Below are positions 9,633-20,059 of a stretch of DNA of 64,000 nucleotides, piece after piece (within the stretch, counting starts at the first letter, position 1; the number at the start of each line of letters is the position of its first letter). The translations under genes and the position numbers were made by a program. A model generated the notes under the pieces. It did no database searches. It worked only from the letters and a program-made list of their open reading frames with translations, and was not told the DNA's origin. The stretch is from Muribaculaceae bacterium (GTDB lineage Bacteria; Bacteroidota; Bacteroidia; Bacteroidales; Muribaculaceae): positions 1-64,000 of the forward strand of contig JAFLTP010000009.1 in NCBI GenBank assembly GCA_022510405.1. Direction: 5' to 3'.

Positions 9633-10433
9633 ATGTCAATTCTCAGTAATTTAGCATATATTCATCCTGAAGCAAAATTGGGTAACGATGTTATTGTCGA
9701 TGCTTTTGCCTTCATTGACAAAAACGTTGAAATAGGCGATGGAACTCACATACATCCCCATGCAAGCGTGTTATCGGGCACCCGCATTGGCAAGAACAAT
9801 GAAATCTTTGAAGGGGCTATTATTTCAGCCACTCCCCAAGATTTTCGCTGGAAAGGAGAAGATTCTTTCGTGGTGATAGGTGATAACAATAAAATCAGGG
9901 AACAAGTCATTATCAACCGTAGCATTGAAAAAGACGGGAAAACCGAAATTGGCAGTAATTCTTTTATAATGGCACAAACACACATAGGACATGATTCCCA
10001 GATTGGCAATTATTGTGTTTTAGGAAATGGAGTGAAAATCGCCGGTAATGTTATTATCGGAAGTTATTCTATTTTGTCTTCCGGCGCATTAGTGCATGAA
10101 AAATGTCATGTAGGTGAATGGTGTCTGATTAAAGGTGGCTGTAGAGTTAACGGTAATGTACCTCCGTTTGCTGTAATGGCTCATAATCCTATCAGTTATT
10201 TCGGAGTTAATTCCTATGTGTTGAAAAAAGCTAAGAAATCGGATCCTATCATCGATGATATAGCAAAATGTTATAGACACGTCTATCAGACCGGTACATC
10301 CACAAATAATGCTCTCAGAAGAATCAAGGATGATGTGGAGCAGTCGCCCGAACGTGATTCAATCATTCTTTTCATTGAAAGCCATGATTTAAATCTGGCG
10401 GCTGTGCCTTTGAGAGATTCTTATGACTATTAA
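9633..10433 (+). CDS. lpxA: LpxA-family UDP-N-acetylglucosamine acyltransferase (possible paralogue)
   Basis: Left-handed beta-helix acyltransferase of the LpxA type, which transfers a hydroxyacyl chain from ACP to UDP-GlcNAc in the first step of lipid A synthesis. Hexapeptide repeats run from about residue 10 to 185 (HPEAKLGNDVIVDAFAFI, IGDGTHIHPHASVL and so on). The catalytic-histidine motif is GHDS with H120, where E. coli LpxA has AHDC. A helical C-terminal domain follows. The length of 266 residues is normal. In Bacteroidales the main lpxA usually sits next to lpxD and the lpxC-fabZ fusion; here it stands alone before cdsA, so it may be a second copy with another acyl preference. The gene is followed 67 bases later by cdsA. 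Confidence 0.85.
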   Translation: MSILSNLAYIHPEAKLGNDVIVDAFAFIDKNVEIGDGTHIHPHASVLSGTRIGKNNEIFEGAIISATPQDFRWKGEDSFVVIGDNNKIREQVIINRSIEKDGKTEIGSNSFIMAQTHIGHDSQIGNYCVLGNGVKIAGNVIIGSYSILSSGALVHEKCHVGEWCLIKGGCRVNGNVPPFAVMAHNPISYFGVNSYVLKKAKKSDPIIDDIAKCYRHVYQTGTSTNNALRRIKDDVEQSPERDSIILFIESHDLNLAAVPLRDSYDY

Positions 10434-10500
10434 TACTTAATTTATCTCTCCTCTTAAAAACAATCTATCAAATTCTTCCTCTCCCTCCCTTTTTGATAAA

Positions 10501-11334
10501 ATGAAATTCAAAAGTTGGTTGCTACGTTCTCTTTCCGGTATCGTGTATATCGGTATAATCGTAGGTTGTATTTTTTGGGGCCCTATTCCTTTCTCTATCC
10601 TTGCTGCTATTTTTGGCGTTTTGGCTATAACCGAATTCGAAAAAGTATGTGAGGGTATCACTGAAAATACACTTCCTATTACAATCTTAGATGCCACCGG
10701 TATCATATTCCTTTCATTCGGTTGGCTGGGATATCCTTTGCTCGGATGGATTGTGGTCTATCTATGCCGTATGATTTTGGAGCTCTATCTTAAGAGTGAT
10801 AAGCCCATTCGATGTTTGGCTATATCATTGATGGGCCAGGTTTATATAGGAGTTCCCTTGGCATGTATGACTTTTATGGGTAAATACGTAGGTCTGCATT
10901 TGATTCTCGCAATTTTCCTGATGATCTGGATAAATGACACAGGGGCATTCGTAGTAGGCTCTCTATTCGGTAAAAAAAGGCTCTTCGAAAGGATTTCTCC
11001 TAAAAAATCTTGGGAAGGTTTCTTTGGCGGATTAGGTTTCAATTTGATTGCAGGTTGGCTTTTTGCTATAGGTGGTGGTTTTTTCTGGGAAGTAAAATGG
11101 AATGTCATAACATGGCTTATTTTTGCAACTGTTGTCACAGCTTTCTCTACATGGGGTGACCTTGTGGAATCCTTAATGAAAAGAAGCCTGAATATCAAAG
11201 ATTCGGGAAACATCATGCCCGGCCATGGGGGTATTCTCGATAGAATAGATTCACTCCTTTTGGTGATGCCTGCAGCTTTTATTTTCCTTATAATTTATTA
11301 CGCACTTTTCCCTGAATATACACTTCTATTTTGA
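10501..11334 (+). CDS. cdsA: phosphatidate cytidylyltransferase
   Basis: CdsA makes CDP-diacylglycerol from CTP and phosphatidate, the branch point of phospholipid synthesis, at the inner membrane. The 277-residue protein has about eight hydrophobic segments and the family signature near the C-terminus (SLNIKDSGNIMPGHGGILDR followed by IDS), with the conserved Lys-Asp and Asp residues. KKSWEGFFGG is the conserved substrate-loop motif. In many Bacteroidales cdsA follows ftsH; here the efflux operon and the LpxA-like gene lie between them. A hairpin at 11372 follows. Confidence 0.95.
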   Translation: MKFKSWLLRSLSGIVYIGIIVGCIFWGPIPFSILAAIFGVLAITEFEKVCEGITENTLPITILDATGIIFLSFGWLGYPLLGWIVVYLCRMILELYLKSDKPIRCLAISLMGQVYIGVPLACMTFMGKYVGLHLILAIFLMIWINDTGAFVVGSLFGKKRLFERISPKKSWEGFFGGLGFNLIAGWLFAIGGGFFWEVKWNVITWLIFATVVTAFSTWGDLVESLMKRSLNIKDSGNIMPGHGGILDRIDSLLLVMPAAFIFLIIYYALFPEYTLLF

Positions 11335-11371
11335 TTTATATAGTAATTACCCGGTAATATTTAAACTGCAT

Positions 11372-11399
11372 CCCAAAAGTTAGACACAAAACTTTTGGG
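11372..11399. repeat. 10-bp inverted repeat between convergent genes, IS3-end-like
   Basis: CCCAAAAGTT at 11372-11381 pairs with AACTTTTGGG at 11390-11399 around an 8-base spacer. It lies between the convergent cdsA and PorT-like genes and could be a shared terminator, although there is no T run. From memory, the arm with its neighbouring TAGACA resembles terminal inverted repeats of IS3-family (IS150-group) elements. No transposase is nearby. Confidence 0.5.
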
Positions 11400-11447
11400 G
11401 TCACTTCATATATCTATTTACGGGTAATTTTTTTATATTTTCAGCCT

Positions 11448-12137
11448 TTATTTCACTCTGAACCAATATCCGATTGTCGCAGATAAACTCATTTGATTCG
11501 ACGCATTGAAGTAATCAGCTCTTTTAGTTGAGAAGATATTGGCCAAACCGAAATAGAACCTGCATTCCACACATATTGAATTCCTTCGGTTTATATTGAA
11601 TTCTCCTCCTAATCCCGCTGAAATTCCATAATCCACTTTTATATTTATGGGCTCCGTCATCTGCTGGTTGATCCTGTTGATTACAGGAAACCCCGGAATA
11701 TTTGACATATTATAAGGATCGAAATTTGCCTTCATATGTTCTCCCAAATAATACCCTACTTGTGGACCGGCATTGAAAAAGAAACGTCCTCTTTTTCCAA
11801 AATACACGTGCGCTAAAAAACAAAGGTCAATGTAATCTAAATCTCTACTATAATGAAATGGATCATCTTCAAAATTCTCTTTCCAGCCTCTTTGGGCAAA
11901 ATTCAATTCCCCTATTAGCCCAAAATGATTTTCCTCTATATATCTTACCATGATGCCCGCGGTGACTCCTGGTTGGAATGTCTGTTTTACATGTGGATTA
12001 AAGAATACTTCTGAGAAATCCATACCTCCTTTCAGTCCTATAGCTACATTTGACTGATAATGAGTCTGAGCTTGTAAGAGAGTCTCTCCTCCTAAAAGAA
12101 AGGATAAAATTGTTAATATTTTTATTGATAATTTCAT
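11448..12137 (-). CDS. outer-membrane beta-barrel protein, PorT-like
   Basis: The protein has 229 residues with an N-terminal signal peptide (MKLSIKILTILSFLLGG, cleavage near LLQAQ) and alternating hydrophobic/aromatic strands typical of an eight-stranded barrel (IGLKGGMDFSEVFF, GVTAGIMVRYIEENHFGLIG, FNAGPQVGYYLG, ICVECRFYFGLANIF). It ends with a strand closing in aromatic-basic residues (TIGYWFRVK), as needed for barrel assembly. This matches the PF13568-type PorT family of Bacteroidetes. The original PorT acts in type IX secretion, but most family members have no known role, and nothing here shows secretion genes nearby. It follows the LysM gene on the same strand with a 37-base gap, so the two may be co-transcribed. 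Confidence 0.8.
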   Translation of the reverse strand: MKLSIKILTILSFLLGGETLLQAQTHYQSNVAIGLKGGMDFSEVFFNPHVKQTFQPGVTAGIMVRYIEENHFGLIGELNFAQRGWKENFEDDPFHYSRDLDYIDLCFLAHVYFGKRGRFFFNAGPQVGYYLGEHMKANFDPYNMSNIPGFPVINRINQQMTEPINIKVDYGISAGLGGEFNINRRNSICVECRFYFGLANIFSTKRADYFNASNQMSLSATIGYWFRVK

Positions 12138-12174
12138 TTATTACGGCAAGTCTCTGGTTAACCCTTCCTTTTAA

Positions 12175-14133
12175 TTACTTCACTATTATTCCTTCCGTTT
12201 GATTGCCCGGCCTAAATTTGATTAGGTAGCTTGTATTATTTATAAATCCACCCCAGTTGTTCACTCTTGATAGATCAATCTCATTTTGAAGAGAAGATTC
12301 AGCATAATTCTTTAATCCATGGTTAAAATCTCCATGATTCATAGCCACCAAAGGAATAAAATACTTTGCAACATCATATCCGCTTGCTGCAAAATTGGGA
12401 ATGGATCTCACCGGGTTGCCACCAAAAATCTCGTCATATGAAATATTAAAATTTTCCCAAGCTTTGGAATTCTCTTCGAGCCATACCCTGGAGGGTACAT
12501 ATACTGAATATTCTTCAAATTGATCTCCAAAATCATCTGTCATAGCTATCCAGCTTGACCTGCCAATGATTCTAAAATCTAATTCTTGGTTGTTTTCCGC
12601 GAGATTTTCCACATTCTTAAAGAAATCAGCCACTTCTTCTTTCTTTGATGCGTATGTATATATCAAAATTGGCTCGAGCACATCGGGTTCAAGTGCTCCA
12701 AAATCTTCCAATGAGATCTTGTCTACATTATCGAATAACTTGAAAAGTTCTGTCGACATTCCGTCGTTTTCATCCTCTTCCCCAACAGCTATTAGTTTCC
12801 TGTTACGGTTGTCTTTATAGATTTTGGTAGAAAGACGGTCATTAAAATAACCTGACGGTGGTAACAACTGAACCATCGAAGAATTGTCTTCATACAGATC
12901 ATTCTTCAAATCAAAAACATTCACAATCTGCACATTATTGGTATTGCCATAATCTGCAAGAAATAATGGGAACGCCCTGTCAGCAGTTGAGATGATAAGA
13001 TTAGGCTCATAATCCTCCAGTCCTTCTATAAGATCCCCGGTAGACACTCTCCCATCCATCACTTTCAGGTCTATCTTATAAGAGGCATTTTTAAAATCCG
13101 AGATACCTATCAGTAATCCCCTTGTAAAATCCACATCTTTTTTAGAACTCGGCTCGTCCAATATTAAGGCCATCTTCACACCATCTATCAAACTTCTGTC
13201 TGGAGTCACACCTTTTATTGAGTCGTAGATTTCCTGAACATCCTCTACGGTCATATCTTCAGGTTCCTCGAAAGCAACAGTTTGTTCCACTTCTACTGTT
13301 TCAATGACGGGCACGGTTACTATGGTATGTTCTTTAGGTTTTTCTGTCTCGTTATTAGCCTCTTTGAGCACTTCTACTTCAACTCCTGTCTTTTCGGAAA
13401 TATTTTCCCACGTGTCATTCTTTTCTACTTTATAATCCGAAATTTGGGAAACTCTTTCTTCTGTCACCAGTTCGGTCTTTATTTTCCCAAGATTGGAATT
13501 GATAGAAATTCGAATTGTTTCCCCTGTTGGAAGATTGTTGGCGGTAAGACCGGCATTATCTTTTAATATGTCTTCTACTGACGTGTTATAAGCCTTTGCC
13601 AACGCTGATAGACTGTCACCTGATTTCAGGGTATAATAATAATATTGGGCGTTCCCGTTTTGGGGCATTTCAATAGTTTCTCCCGGCTTGACACCTCTTT
13701 TTGCTTCTGGATTATATTTGTAAATTATATCCAGGGGAATATTATATTGTCGCGAGATACTGTATACCGTCTCTCCTTTTTTCACTTTATGCCTTATTGG
13801 TTCAAGAGAGGAATAATCTATTGCCACCGGCTCCGGCATCTCTGTCACTACAGATACTTGACCCGTGGGATAATAGAGACGTTCTCCTTTCTCTATTTTA
13901 CCGCTTGCCTCCGGGTTCAGTCGCAGAAGTTCTTCTAAGTCCCATCCGTTTTTCTTAGCGATTCCATACACGGATTCTCCCTTCTTCACTATATAGATAT
14001 AATATTCTTTACCTAAGATTTCAGTAGTGGGAAGTTTCGAAGTTGATTCTGCACTTGTTGTCCATGCTATTGTCATCAAGCAACCGGCAAGTGAAAGTTT
14101 TAATCCTATGGATATATTTTTTTGAAAGCCCAT
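12175..14133 (-). CDS. LysM-repeat protein with periplasmic receptor-like domain
   Basis: Predicted periplasmic peptidoglycan-binding protein of 652 residues. A signal peptide ends near TTSAES (residue 29). Four LysM modules follow: YIVKKGESVYGIAKKNG, HKVKKGETVYSISRQYN, YTLKSGDSLSALAKAYN and a more diverged YKVEKNDTWENISEKTG, together covering about residues 45-280. The remaining 370 residues resemble the two-lobed fold of amino-acid/branched-chain periplasmic receptors (MALILDEPSS, LIISTADRAFPLFL, VRSIPNFAASGYDVAKYF). The arrangement is common in Bacteroidetes and often named LysM or ABC-receptor protein. No transporter genes are adjacent, so a structural or cell-wall sensing role is more likely than uptake. 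Ligand unknown. Confidence 0.8.
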   Translation of the reverse strand: MGFQKNISIGLKLSLAGCLMTIAWTTSAESTSKLPTTEILGKEYYIYIVKKGESVYGIAKKNGWDLEELLRLNPEASGKIEKGERLYYPTGQVSVVTEMPEPVAIDYSSLEPIRHKVKKGETVYSISRQYNIPLDIIYKYNPEAKRGVKPGETIEMPQNGNAQYYYYTLKSGDSLSALAKAYNTSVEDILKDNAGLTANNLPTGETIRISINSNLGKIKTELVTEERVSQISDYKVEKNDTWENISEKTGVEVEVLKEANNETEKPKEHTIVTVPVIETVEVEQTVAFEEPEDMTVEDVQEIYDSIKGVTPDRSLIDGVKMALILDEPSSKKDVDFTRGLLIGISDFKNASYKIDLKVMDGRVSTGDLIEGLEDYEPNLIISTADRAFPLFLADYGNTNNVQIVNVFDLKNDLYEDNSSMVQLLPPSGYFNDRLSTKIYKDNRNRKLIAVGEEDENDGMSTELFKLFDNVDKISLEDFGALEPDVLEPILIYTYASKKEEVADFFKNVENLAENNQELDFRIIGRSSWIAMTDDFGDQFEEYSVYVPSRVWLEENSKAWENFNISYDEIFGGNPVRSIPNFAASGYDVAKYFIPLVAMNHGDFNHGLKNYAESSLQNEIDLSRVNNWGGFINNTSYLIKFRPGNQTEGIIVK

Positions 14134-14210
14134 TTTTTTGACATAATTTCTCTAATGCAAAATTAATAAATTCGTACCAACCTTCCTTATCCTAAGGCAT
14201 TCTAATTGCA

Positions 14211-14243
14211 TAAAAAAGAAGGGCATCCTATAGAAAGCCCTTC
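14211..14243 (-). terminator. terminator of the CoA-transferase gene
   Basis: On the minus strand GAAGGGC (14243-14237) pairs with GCCCTTC (14224-14218), followed by a run of six T (14217-14212). It ends transcription of the CoA-transferase gene before the LysM gene. Confidence 0.85.
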
Positions 14244-14274
14244 ACTTGTTTTAAGTTTAAACTTTAAACTTTAT

Positions 14275-15774
14275 TCATCTGTATTTGGAATAATCCACAT
14301 TTCTCATGTCTCCGGATTTAAGGAACTCGGTGTGGAATGAGAGAGAGGCTTCAAGATTATGAGGAGTTTGGCCTCCCATTTCTTCCGACATTTTCAAATA
14401 ATCTCTTAGTAATTCCTTGTATTCAGGACTCGCACAGTTGTTTATAATTTCATGGGCTCTTTCCACAGGATCCTTGCCTCTCAAATCAGCAATTCCTTGG
14501 TCTGTAATCAATATATCCACTGAGTGTTCTGAATGATCTACGTGTGAAACCATCGGTACTATGTTGGAAATCTTTCCTCCTTTTGTCACTGAAGGACATG
14601 AGAAGATCGATATATAGGCGTTTCTTGTGAAATCACCGGATCCTCCGATGCCGTTCATCATCTTTGTACCCGTGACATGGGTTGAGTTGATATTTCCGAA
14701 AATATCGGCTTCAAGAGCTGTATTCATTGTGATAACACCAAGTCTTCTGATCAACTCGGGATTGTTGGAGATTTCAGCAGGGCGAAGGCACAATTTATCT
14801 TTATAGAAATCAAGATTTTCCATAAATTCTTCCTCAACATGTTCTGAAATAGTCAACGAACATGTGCTGCCGAATTTACATCTACCCTTTTTCATTAGAT
14901 CAAGAACTGCATCTTGGATAACTTCCGTATACATTTCAAATGCCGGTATTTCCTTTGCGTCTGCCAAACCATAAAGTACAGCATTGGCTACATTGCCTAC
15001 ACCACTTTGTAAAGGAAGGAAAGATGCCGGGATGATACCCTTATGTAATTCATCTATTAAGAAATTACATACGTTTGCTCCTATATGTTTGGTTACATCG
15101 TCGGGTTCGGTAAACGGCTTGATATCATCCATCTTTGCTGTCTTAACCACACCCACGATCTTGTCAGGATCTATTTTCAACATTGGCGAACCAACTCTAT
15201 CACTCGGCTTGAAAATAGGAATTTCACTTCTGATTGGAGGATCTAATGGAACATAAATATCATGGATGCCCTTCAATTCTTTTGGCAATTTTTCATTGAG
15301 TTCGATGATCACTTTTTTTGCACAATTGGTGAAGGTCGGTGTGTTTCCTACACCGGTACCAAGCACTACTGAACCGTCATCCTGGATATCTGCCACTTCT
15401 ACTATAGCAACATCTATATCTCCAAAGAATCCATAGCGCACCTTTTGTGCAAGCTCAGAAAGATGAAGATCGAAGTAATGTACTTTATGAGAATTCAAAC
15501 TCTTTCTCAAATCCCCGTGGCTCTGATAGGGAGTCCTTTTGTTGACTGCATCGGCTCTCACCAATGCGCCGTCACACAGGTCACTGGTGGATGCTCCTGT
15601 AAAAACATTGATTTGAAAAGGTTTGCCTTCTGCATGGAGGCGTTCCGCCTTGGCGGCTATTGCTACCGGCACCACTTTTGGTGTACCCGCTGCTGTAAAT
15701 CCGGAAAATCCCACGTTGTCGCCGTTATGTACATATTCGGCTGCTTCTTCGGGAGTTAAAATCGGAAATCTCAT
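14275..15774 (-). CDS. acetyl-CoA hydrolase / succinate (acetate) CoA-transferase
   Basis: Class I CoA-transferase of the Cat1/Ach1 type, which moves CoA between succinyl-CoA and acetate (or propionate); in gut Bacteroidales it serves fermentation to acetate and propionate. The open frame extends upstream, but the ATG at 15774 gives MRFPILTPEEAAEYV, the family N-terminus, and 499 residues, the usual length. The N-terminal half carries GFSGFTAAGTPKVVP, the C-terminal half LPLQSGVGNVANAVL and the segment FEMYTEVIQD whose Glu is the expected CoA-ester-forming residue, followed by GIGGSGDF. It is monocistronic with a strong terminator. The extra 31 upstream residues (Cys/Lys/Tyr-rich) are rejected as leader. 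Confidence 0.92.
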   Translation of the reverse strand: MRFPILTPEEAAEYVHNGDNVGFSGFTAAGTPKVVPVAIAAKAERLHAEGKPFQINVFTGASTSDLCDGALVRADAVNKRTPYQSHGDLRKSLNSHKVHYFDLHLSELAQKVRYGFFGDIDVAIVEVADIQDDGSVVLGTGVGNTPTFTNCAKKVIIELNEKLPKELKGIHDIYVPLDPPIRSEIPIFKPSDRVGSPMLKIDPDKIVGVVKTAKMDDIKPFTEPDDVTKHIGANVCNFLIDELHKGIIPASFLPLQSGVGNVANAVLYGLADAKEIPAFEMYTEVIQDAVLDLMKKGRCKFGSTCSLTISEHVEEEFMENLDFYKDKLCLRPAEISNNPELIRRLGVITMNTALEADIFGNINSTHVTGTKMMNGIGGSGDFTRNAYISIFSCPSVTKGGKISNIVPMVSHVDHSEHSVDILITDQGIADLRGKDPVERAHEIINNCASPEYKELLRDYLKMSEEMGGQTPHNLEASLSFHTEFLKSGDMRNVDYSKYR

Positions 15775-15936
15775 ATGTGTCGTTTTTGAAATTAGATTAT
15801 AGGTTTGTTTGCAAATTTTATATTTATATTTGCACTGCGAATTTAACCAATATATCCTTTGTGACAAAACATTTTAAACCCTAATATTCTTATTGACGTT
15901 ATAACATAAAAACGTTCGCCTGTCTAAATTTCTCAT

Positions 15937-17100
15937 ATGGCAGACACAAACAATATAAACACAGACCCTAAACCAACTGATTCTCCGAAAACTTCCTTTC
16001 GGCAGAAACTAAAGGAACTCGAAAACAATAAGACTTTTCAACTAATAAAGAAAATAGCTGGAGATATTTTTCGATATGGATTTCCTTTGGCAGTTTCTGT
16101 TTGTTTGATCCTTTGGCTTTTTCATAAGGTGAATTTCCATAAGGTAATGGAAATTGCTCACAATGGGTGTAACTATTGGTTTATAGGTATAATGATGGTA
16201 GCCACAGCATTATCTTTGATGGTCAGAGGTATCAGGTGGGGACTACAATTGAAGGCTGCGGGAGTTAAACCGATGACGGTAGTTTGTGAATGGGTTACTT
16301 TGTTCGGTGCCTACGCTCTTAATTTGGTTTTTCCGCAAATGGGGGAAGCGTGGAGATGTGTTTTTGTAAGTAAACGACAAAAGGCACCTCTATCCACAGT
16401 GATTGGAACAGATATTGGCGACCGTTTCATTGACTGGGTAATAATTATGATATTGTTCATTGTTGCACTTGTTTACGCCCATCCATATATTATGGATTTC
16501 ATGGATCATTATGAAATCGGACGGGAAGTAAAAAAAGTCGTTGACAATGCCACATTATGGATCACTGTAGGAGGATGTATCGCTTTCTTTGTAGCTCTTC
16601 TTTATTTTTTCAGAGAAAAAAAGTGGGCTAAGGCTGTCACTAACAACATCAAAAAGATGTGGCAGGGTTTCAGCATTATTTTCCATATGAAACTATGGTG
16701 GCTTTATCTTTTGCTCTCTATTTTGACCTGGGTCCTTTATTTTATTGAGATATACGTGTGTTTCTTTTCTTTCAGTTATACTAAAGAATTGGTTTATGAA
16801 AAAGGTTTGGCCTATGGCCTCCTTCCCGGTCTCGTGGCTTTTGTATTCGGTTCACTTTCTATGGGCATACCTTCTAACGGAGGTCTCGGACCATGGAACC
16901 TTGCGATTATGTTCGCACTCTCTTTATTTGGAATAAGCAGCACTCAAGGCACGGCTTTCAGCATTGTGGTATGGTCTTTTCAGTCATTGACTTATGTCGC
17001 ACTTGGTATATTCGCGCTGGCTTATATAATGGTTACAGACCGACAAATCAAAAAACAGGAAAAACTTCAGGAACCTTCCTCTTCCATTTCTAAAACTTAA
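15937..17100 (+). CDS. YbhN/lysylphosphatidylglycerol synthase-type membrane protein
   Basis: Integral membrane protein of the UPF0104/LPG_synthase_TM family (387 residues). The first 45 residues are hydrophilic, followed by about seven or eight hydrophobic segments and a basic tail. Family hallmarks are visible: MVRGIRWGLQLKAAG, LVFPQMGEAWRCVFVSK, DIGDRFIDW and SMGIPSNGGLGPWNLA. The catalytic MprF synthase domain is absent, so it cannot by itself aminoacylate lipids; a lipid flippase or transport role is inferred from the family. It is divergent from the CoA-transferase gene and convergent with eno. Confidence 0.82.
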   Translation: MADTNNINTDPKPTDSPKTSFRQKLKELENNKTFQLIKKIAGDIFRYGFPLAVSVCLILWLFHKVNFHKVMEIAHNGCNYWFIGIMMVATALSLMVRGIRWGLQLKAAGVKPMTVVCEWVTLFGAYALNLVFPQMGEAWRCVFVSKRQKAPLSTVIGTDIGDRFIDWVIIMILFIVALVYAHPYIMDFMDHYEIGREVKKVVDNATLWITVGGCIAFFVALLYFFREKKWAKAVTNNIKKMWQGFSIIFHMKLWWLYLLLSILTWVLYFIEIYVCFFSFSYTKELVYEKGLAYGLLPGLVAFVFGSLSMGIPSNGGLGPWNLAIMFALSLFGISSTQGTAFSIVVWSFQSLTYVALGIFALAYIMVTDRQIKKQEKLQEPSSSISKT

Positions 17101-17135
17101 TTTTTCCCTTATAGATTTAAATACTCGACATAAAA

Positions 17136-17164
17136 AAGGAGCGACGTATAATTCATCGCTCCTT
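17136..17164. terminator. bidirectional terminator between convergent genes
   Basis: AAGGAGCGA at 17136-17144 pairs with TCGCTCCTT at 17156-17164. Six A precede the stem and serve as the T run for the minus-strand eno transcript; the plus-strand gene ends 35 bases before. Confidence 0.85.
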
Positions 17165-17184
17165 AACTTAATTCTAATTTCTTT

Positions 17185-18547
<1,363 letters not shown>

Positions 18548-18602
18548 CAAATATACTAAATTTTTGCCATCTTTTTCCCTTTTTGAAAAGATAAATTGTG
18601 TT

Positions 18603-19997
18603 ATGTCGGAAATAACTCAAACAAGAAGCCTCATTTTAAGTCATGTCCCTTTTGTTCCTAATTCTGAACAATTGGAATTGATTCAGTCTTTGGCATTTTT
18701 TATCGATCAAAGGTCTGTCAATGATGTTTTTGTACTCAATGGGTATGCCGGCACTGGTAAGACTTCTGTTATGGGAGCAGTGGTTAAGGCTTTGAAAGAT
18801 CTCAAAAAAAAGACTGTGGTTTTAGCTCCTACTGGCAGAGCTGCCAAAGTAGCTGCAAATCTGGCTTTCGGACAGGCTTCTACTATTCATAAACGCCTTT
18901 TCAGAGGAAATTCTTCCGACCCTGCAAATTCTTCTTTCTTCCTTGCTCAAAACACAGATTCTGATACAATTTTTATTGTTGATGAGGCTTCTCTTATAAC
19001 AGATGCTTCTTCTTTCAACAATTCGTTGCTCCAACAGTTGATTCACTATGTCTATAGCGGCTCTGGTTGTTCTATGATTCTCGTAGGAGACGCCGCACAA
19101 CTTCCACCCGTCGGTCAGACTACTTCTCATGCAATGGATGTTGATAGACTTAAAAATTTAGGACTTAATCCTTATTACTTCACCCTCCAGCGACCGGCAC
19201 GTCAAGCAACTGAAAGTGGAATCTTTTATAATGCCACAGTGGTGAGAAATTTACTCATGACTAATGGGTCTATTCATGATTTTAACATTTTTCTAAAAGG
19301 ATTTGAAGATATTAAAATTGTAGAAACAAATGAAATGCTCGATGATCTGGCCTCTTCATGGTCTCGGGTTGGGAAAGATGAAACTATTGTTATAACACGT
19401 TCAAATTATCGGGCAAATATTATTAACAACACTATCCGTAGATTCCTATTAGATGCGGATAGCCCGTTGGTTAAGGGAGAGAGGATCGTGATATCCAAGA
19501 ATGATTATTATTGGAGCAAGGAAAATAAACTGAATACTTTGCTCGCCAATGGGGAAATAGCTGAGATAATTAAGGTAGGCACTAAAGTGAAAAAATATGG
19601 CAGATGGTTTGCTGAAACTGATATTCAAATCCCGGGCAACGATATAATTATTCATGCTCTAATATTGCTTCGTAGCCTCGTGGCGGAGGGTCCTCAAATA
19701 CCAAAAGAAGAAATGGAGAGATTCTATAACCGCGTGCTGACTTCAGTAGACGGAGAACTTTCATTTAAAATAAAAGCGGCTATGGAAGATCCATATTATA
19801 ATGCATTGCAGGTGAAATATGGTTATTGTGTCACTTGCCATAAGGCTCAGGGAGGTCAATGGAAACATGTTTATATTGATTTGGGTGGATTACCTCCGGA
19901 TTTCTCCGACTCGGATTTCTTTCGTTGGCTATACACAGCCATCACACGCGCCACCGAACGTGTCTATTTCGTCAACTCCCCTTTCCCTATTAATTAA
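18603..19997 (+). CDS. RecD-like ATP-dependent DNA helicase (SF1)
   Basis: SF1 helicase of the RecD/RecD2/Dda class; 464 residues from the chosen start. An upstream in-frame ATG (18564) would add 13 residues but lies almost at the predicted transcript start, so ATG 18603 (MSEITQTRS) is preferred. Seen: Q-motif-like region, Walker A GYAGTGKTS, motif Ia VVLAPTGRAAKVAA, Walker B IFIVDEASLI, motif III GDAAQLPPVG, and C-terminal motifs YCVTCHKAQGGQWKHVYIDL and LYTAITRATERVYFV (motifs V-VI). RecB and RecC partners are not nearby, so it probably works alone in repair or replication restart. It converges on the SSB-like DUF3127 gene. Confidence 0.88.
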   Translation: MSEITQTRSLILSHVPFVPNSEQLELIQSLAFFIDQRSVNDVFVLNGYAGTGKTSVMGAVVKALKDLKKKTVVLAPTGRAAKVAANLAFGQASTIHKRLFRGNSSDPANSSFFLAQNTDSDTIFIVDEASLITDASSFNNSLLQQLIHYVYSGSGCSMILVGDAAQLPPVGQTTSHAMDVDRLKNLGLNPYYFTLQRPARQATESGIFYNATVVRNLLMTNGSIHDFNIFLKGFEDIKIVETNEMLDDLASSWSRVGKDETIVITRSNYRANIINNTIRRFLLDADSPLVKGERIVISKNDYYWSKENKLNTLLANGEIAEIIKVGTKVKKYGRWFAETDIQIPGNDIIIHALILLRSLVAEGPQIPKEEMERFYNRVLTSVDGELSFKIKAAMEDPYYNALQVKYGYCVTCHKAQGGQWKHVYIDLGGLPPDFSDSDFFRWLYTAITRATERVYFVNSPFPIN

Positions 19998-20000
19998 AAA

Positions 20001-20035
20001 GAAGTATTTGAATAATCACTTCAAATACCTCTTTT
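20001..20035 (+). terminator. terminator after the helicase gene
   Basis: GAAGTATTTGAA at 20001-20012 pairs (one G-U) with TTCAAATACCTC at 20020-20031, followed by TTTT. It lies between convergent genes. Confidence 0.8.
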
Positions 20036-20059
20036 ACTTTATTGTTTCTTTCTATATAA

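Noticed and set aside
14275..15867. Longer CoA-transferase start (530 residues)
   Set aside because: The first 31 residues are Cys/Lys/Tyr-rich and unlike the family; MRFPILTPEEA at 15774 is the conserved N-terminus.
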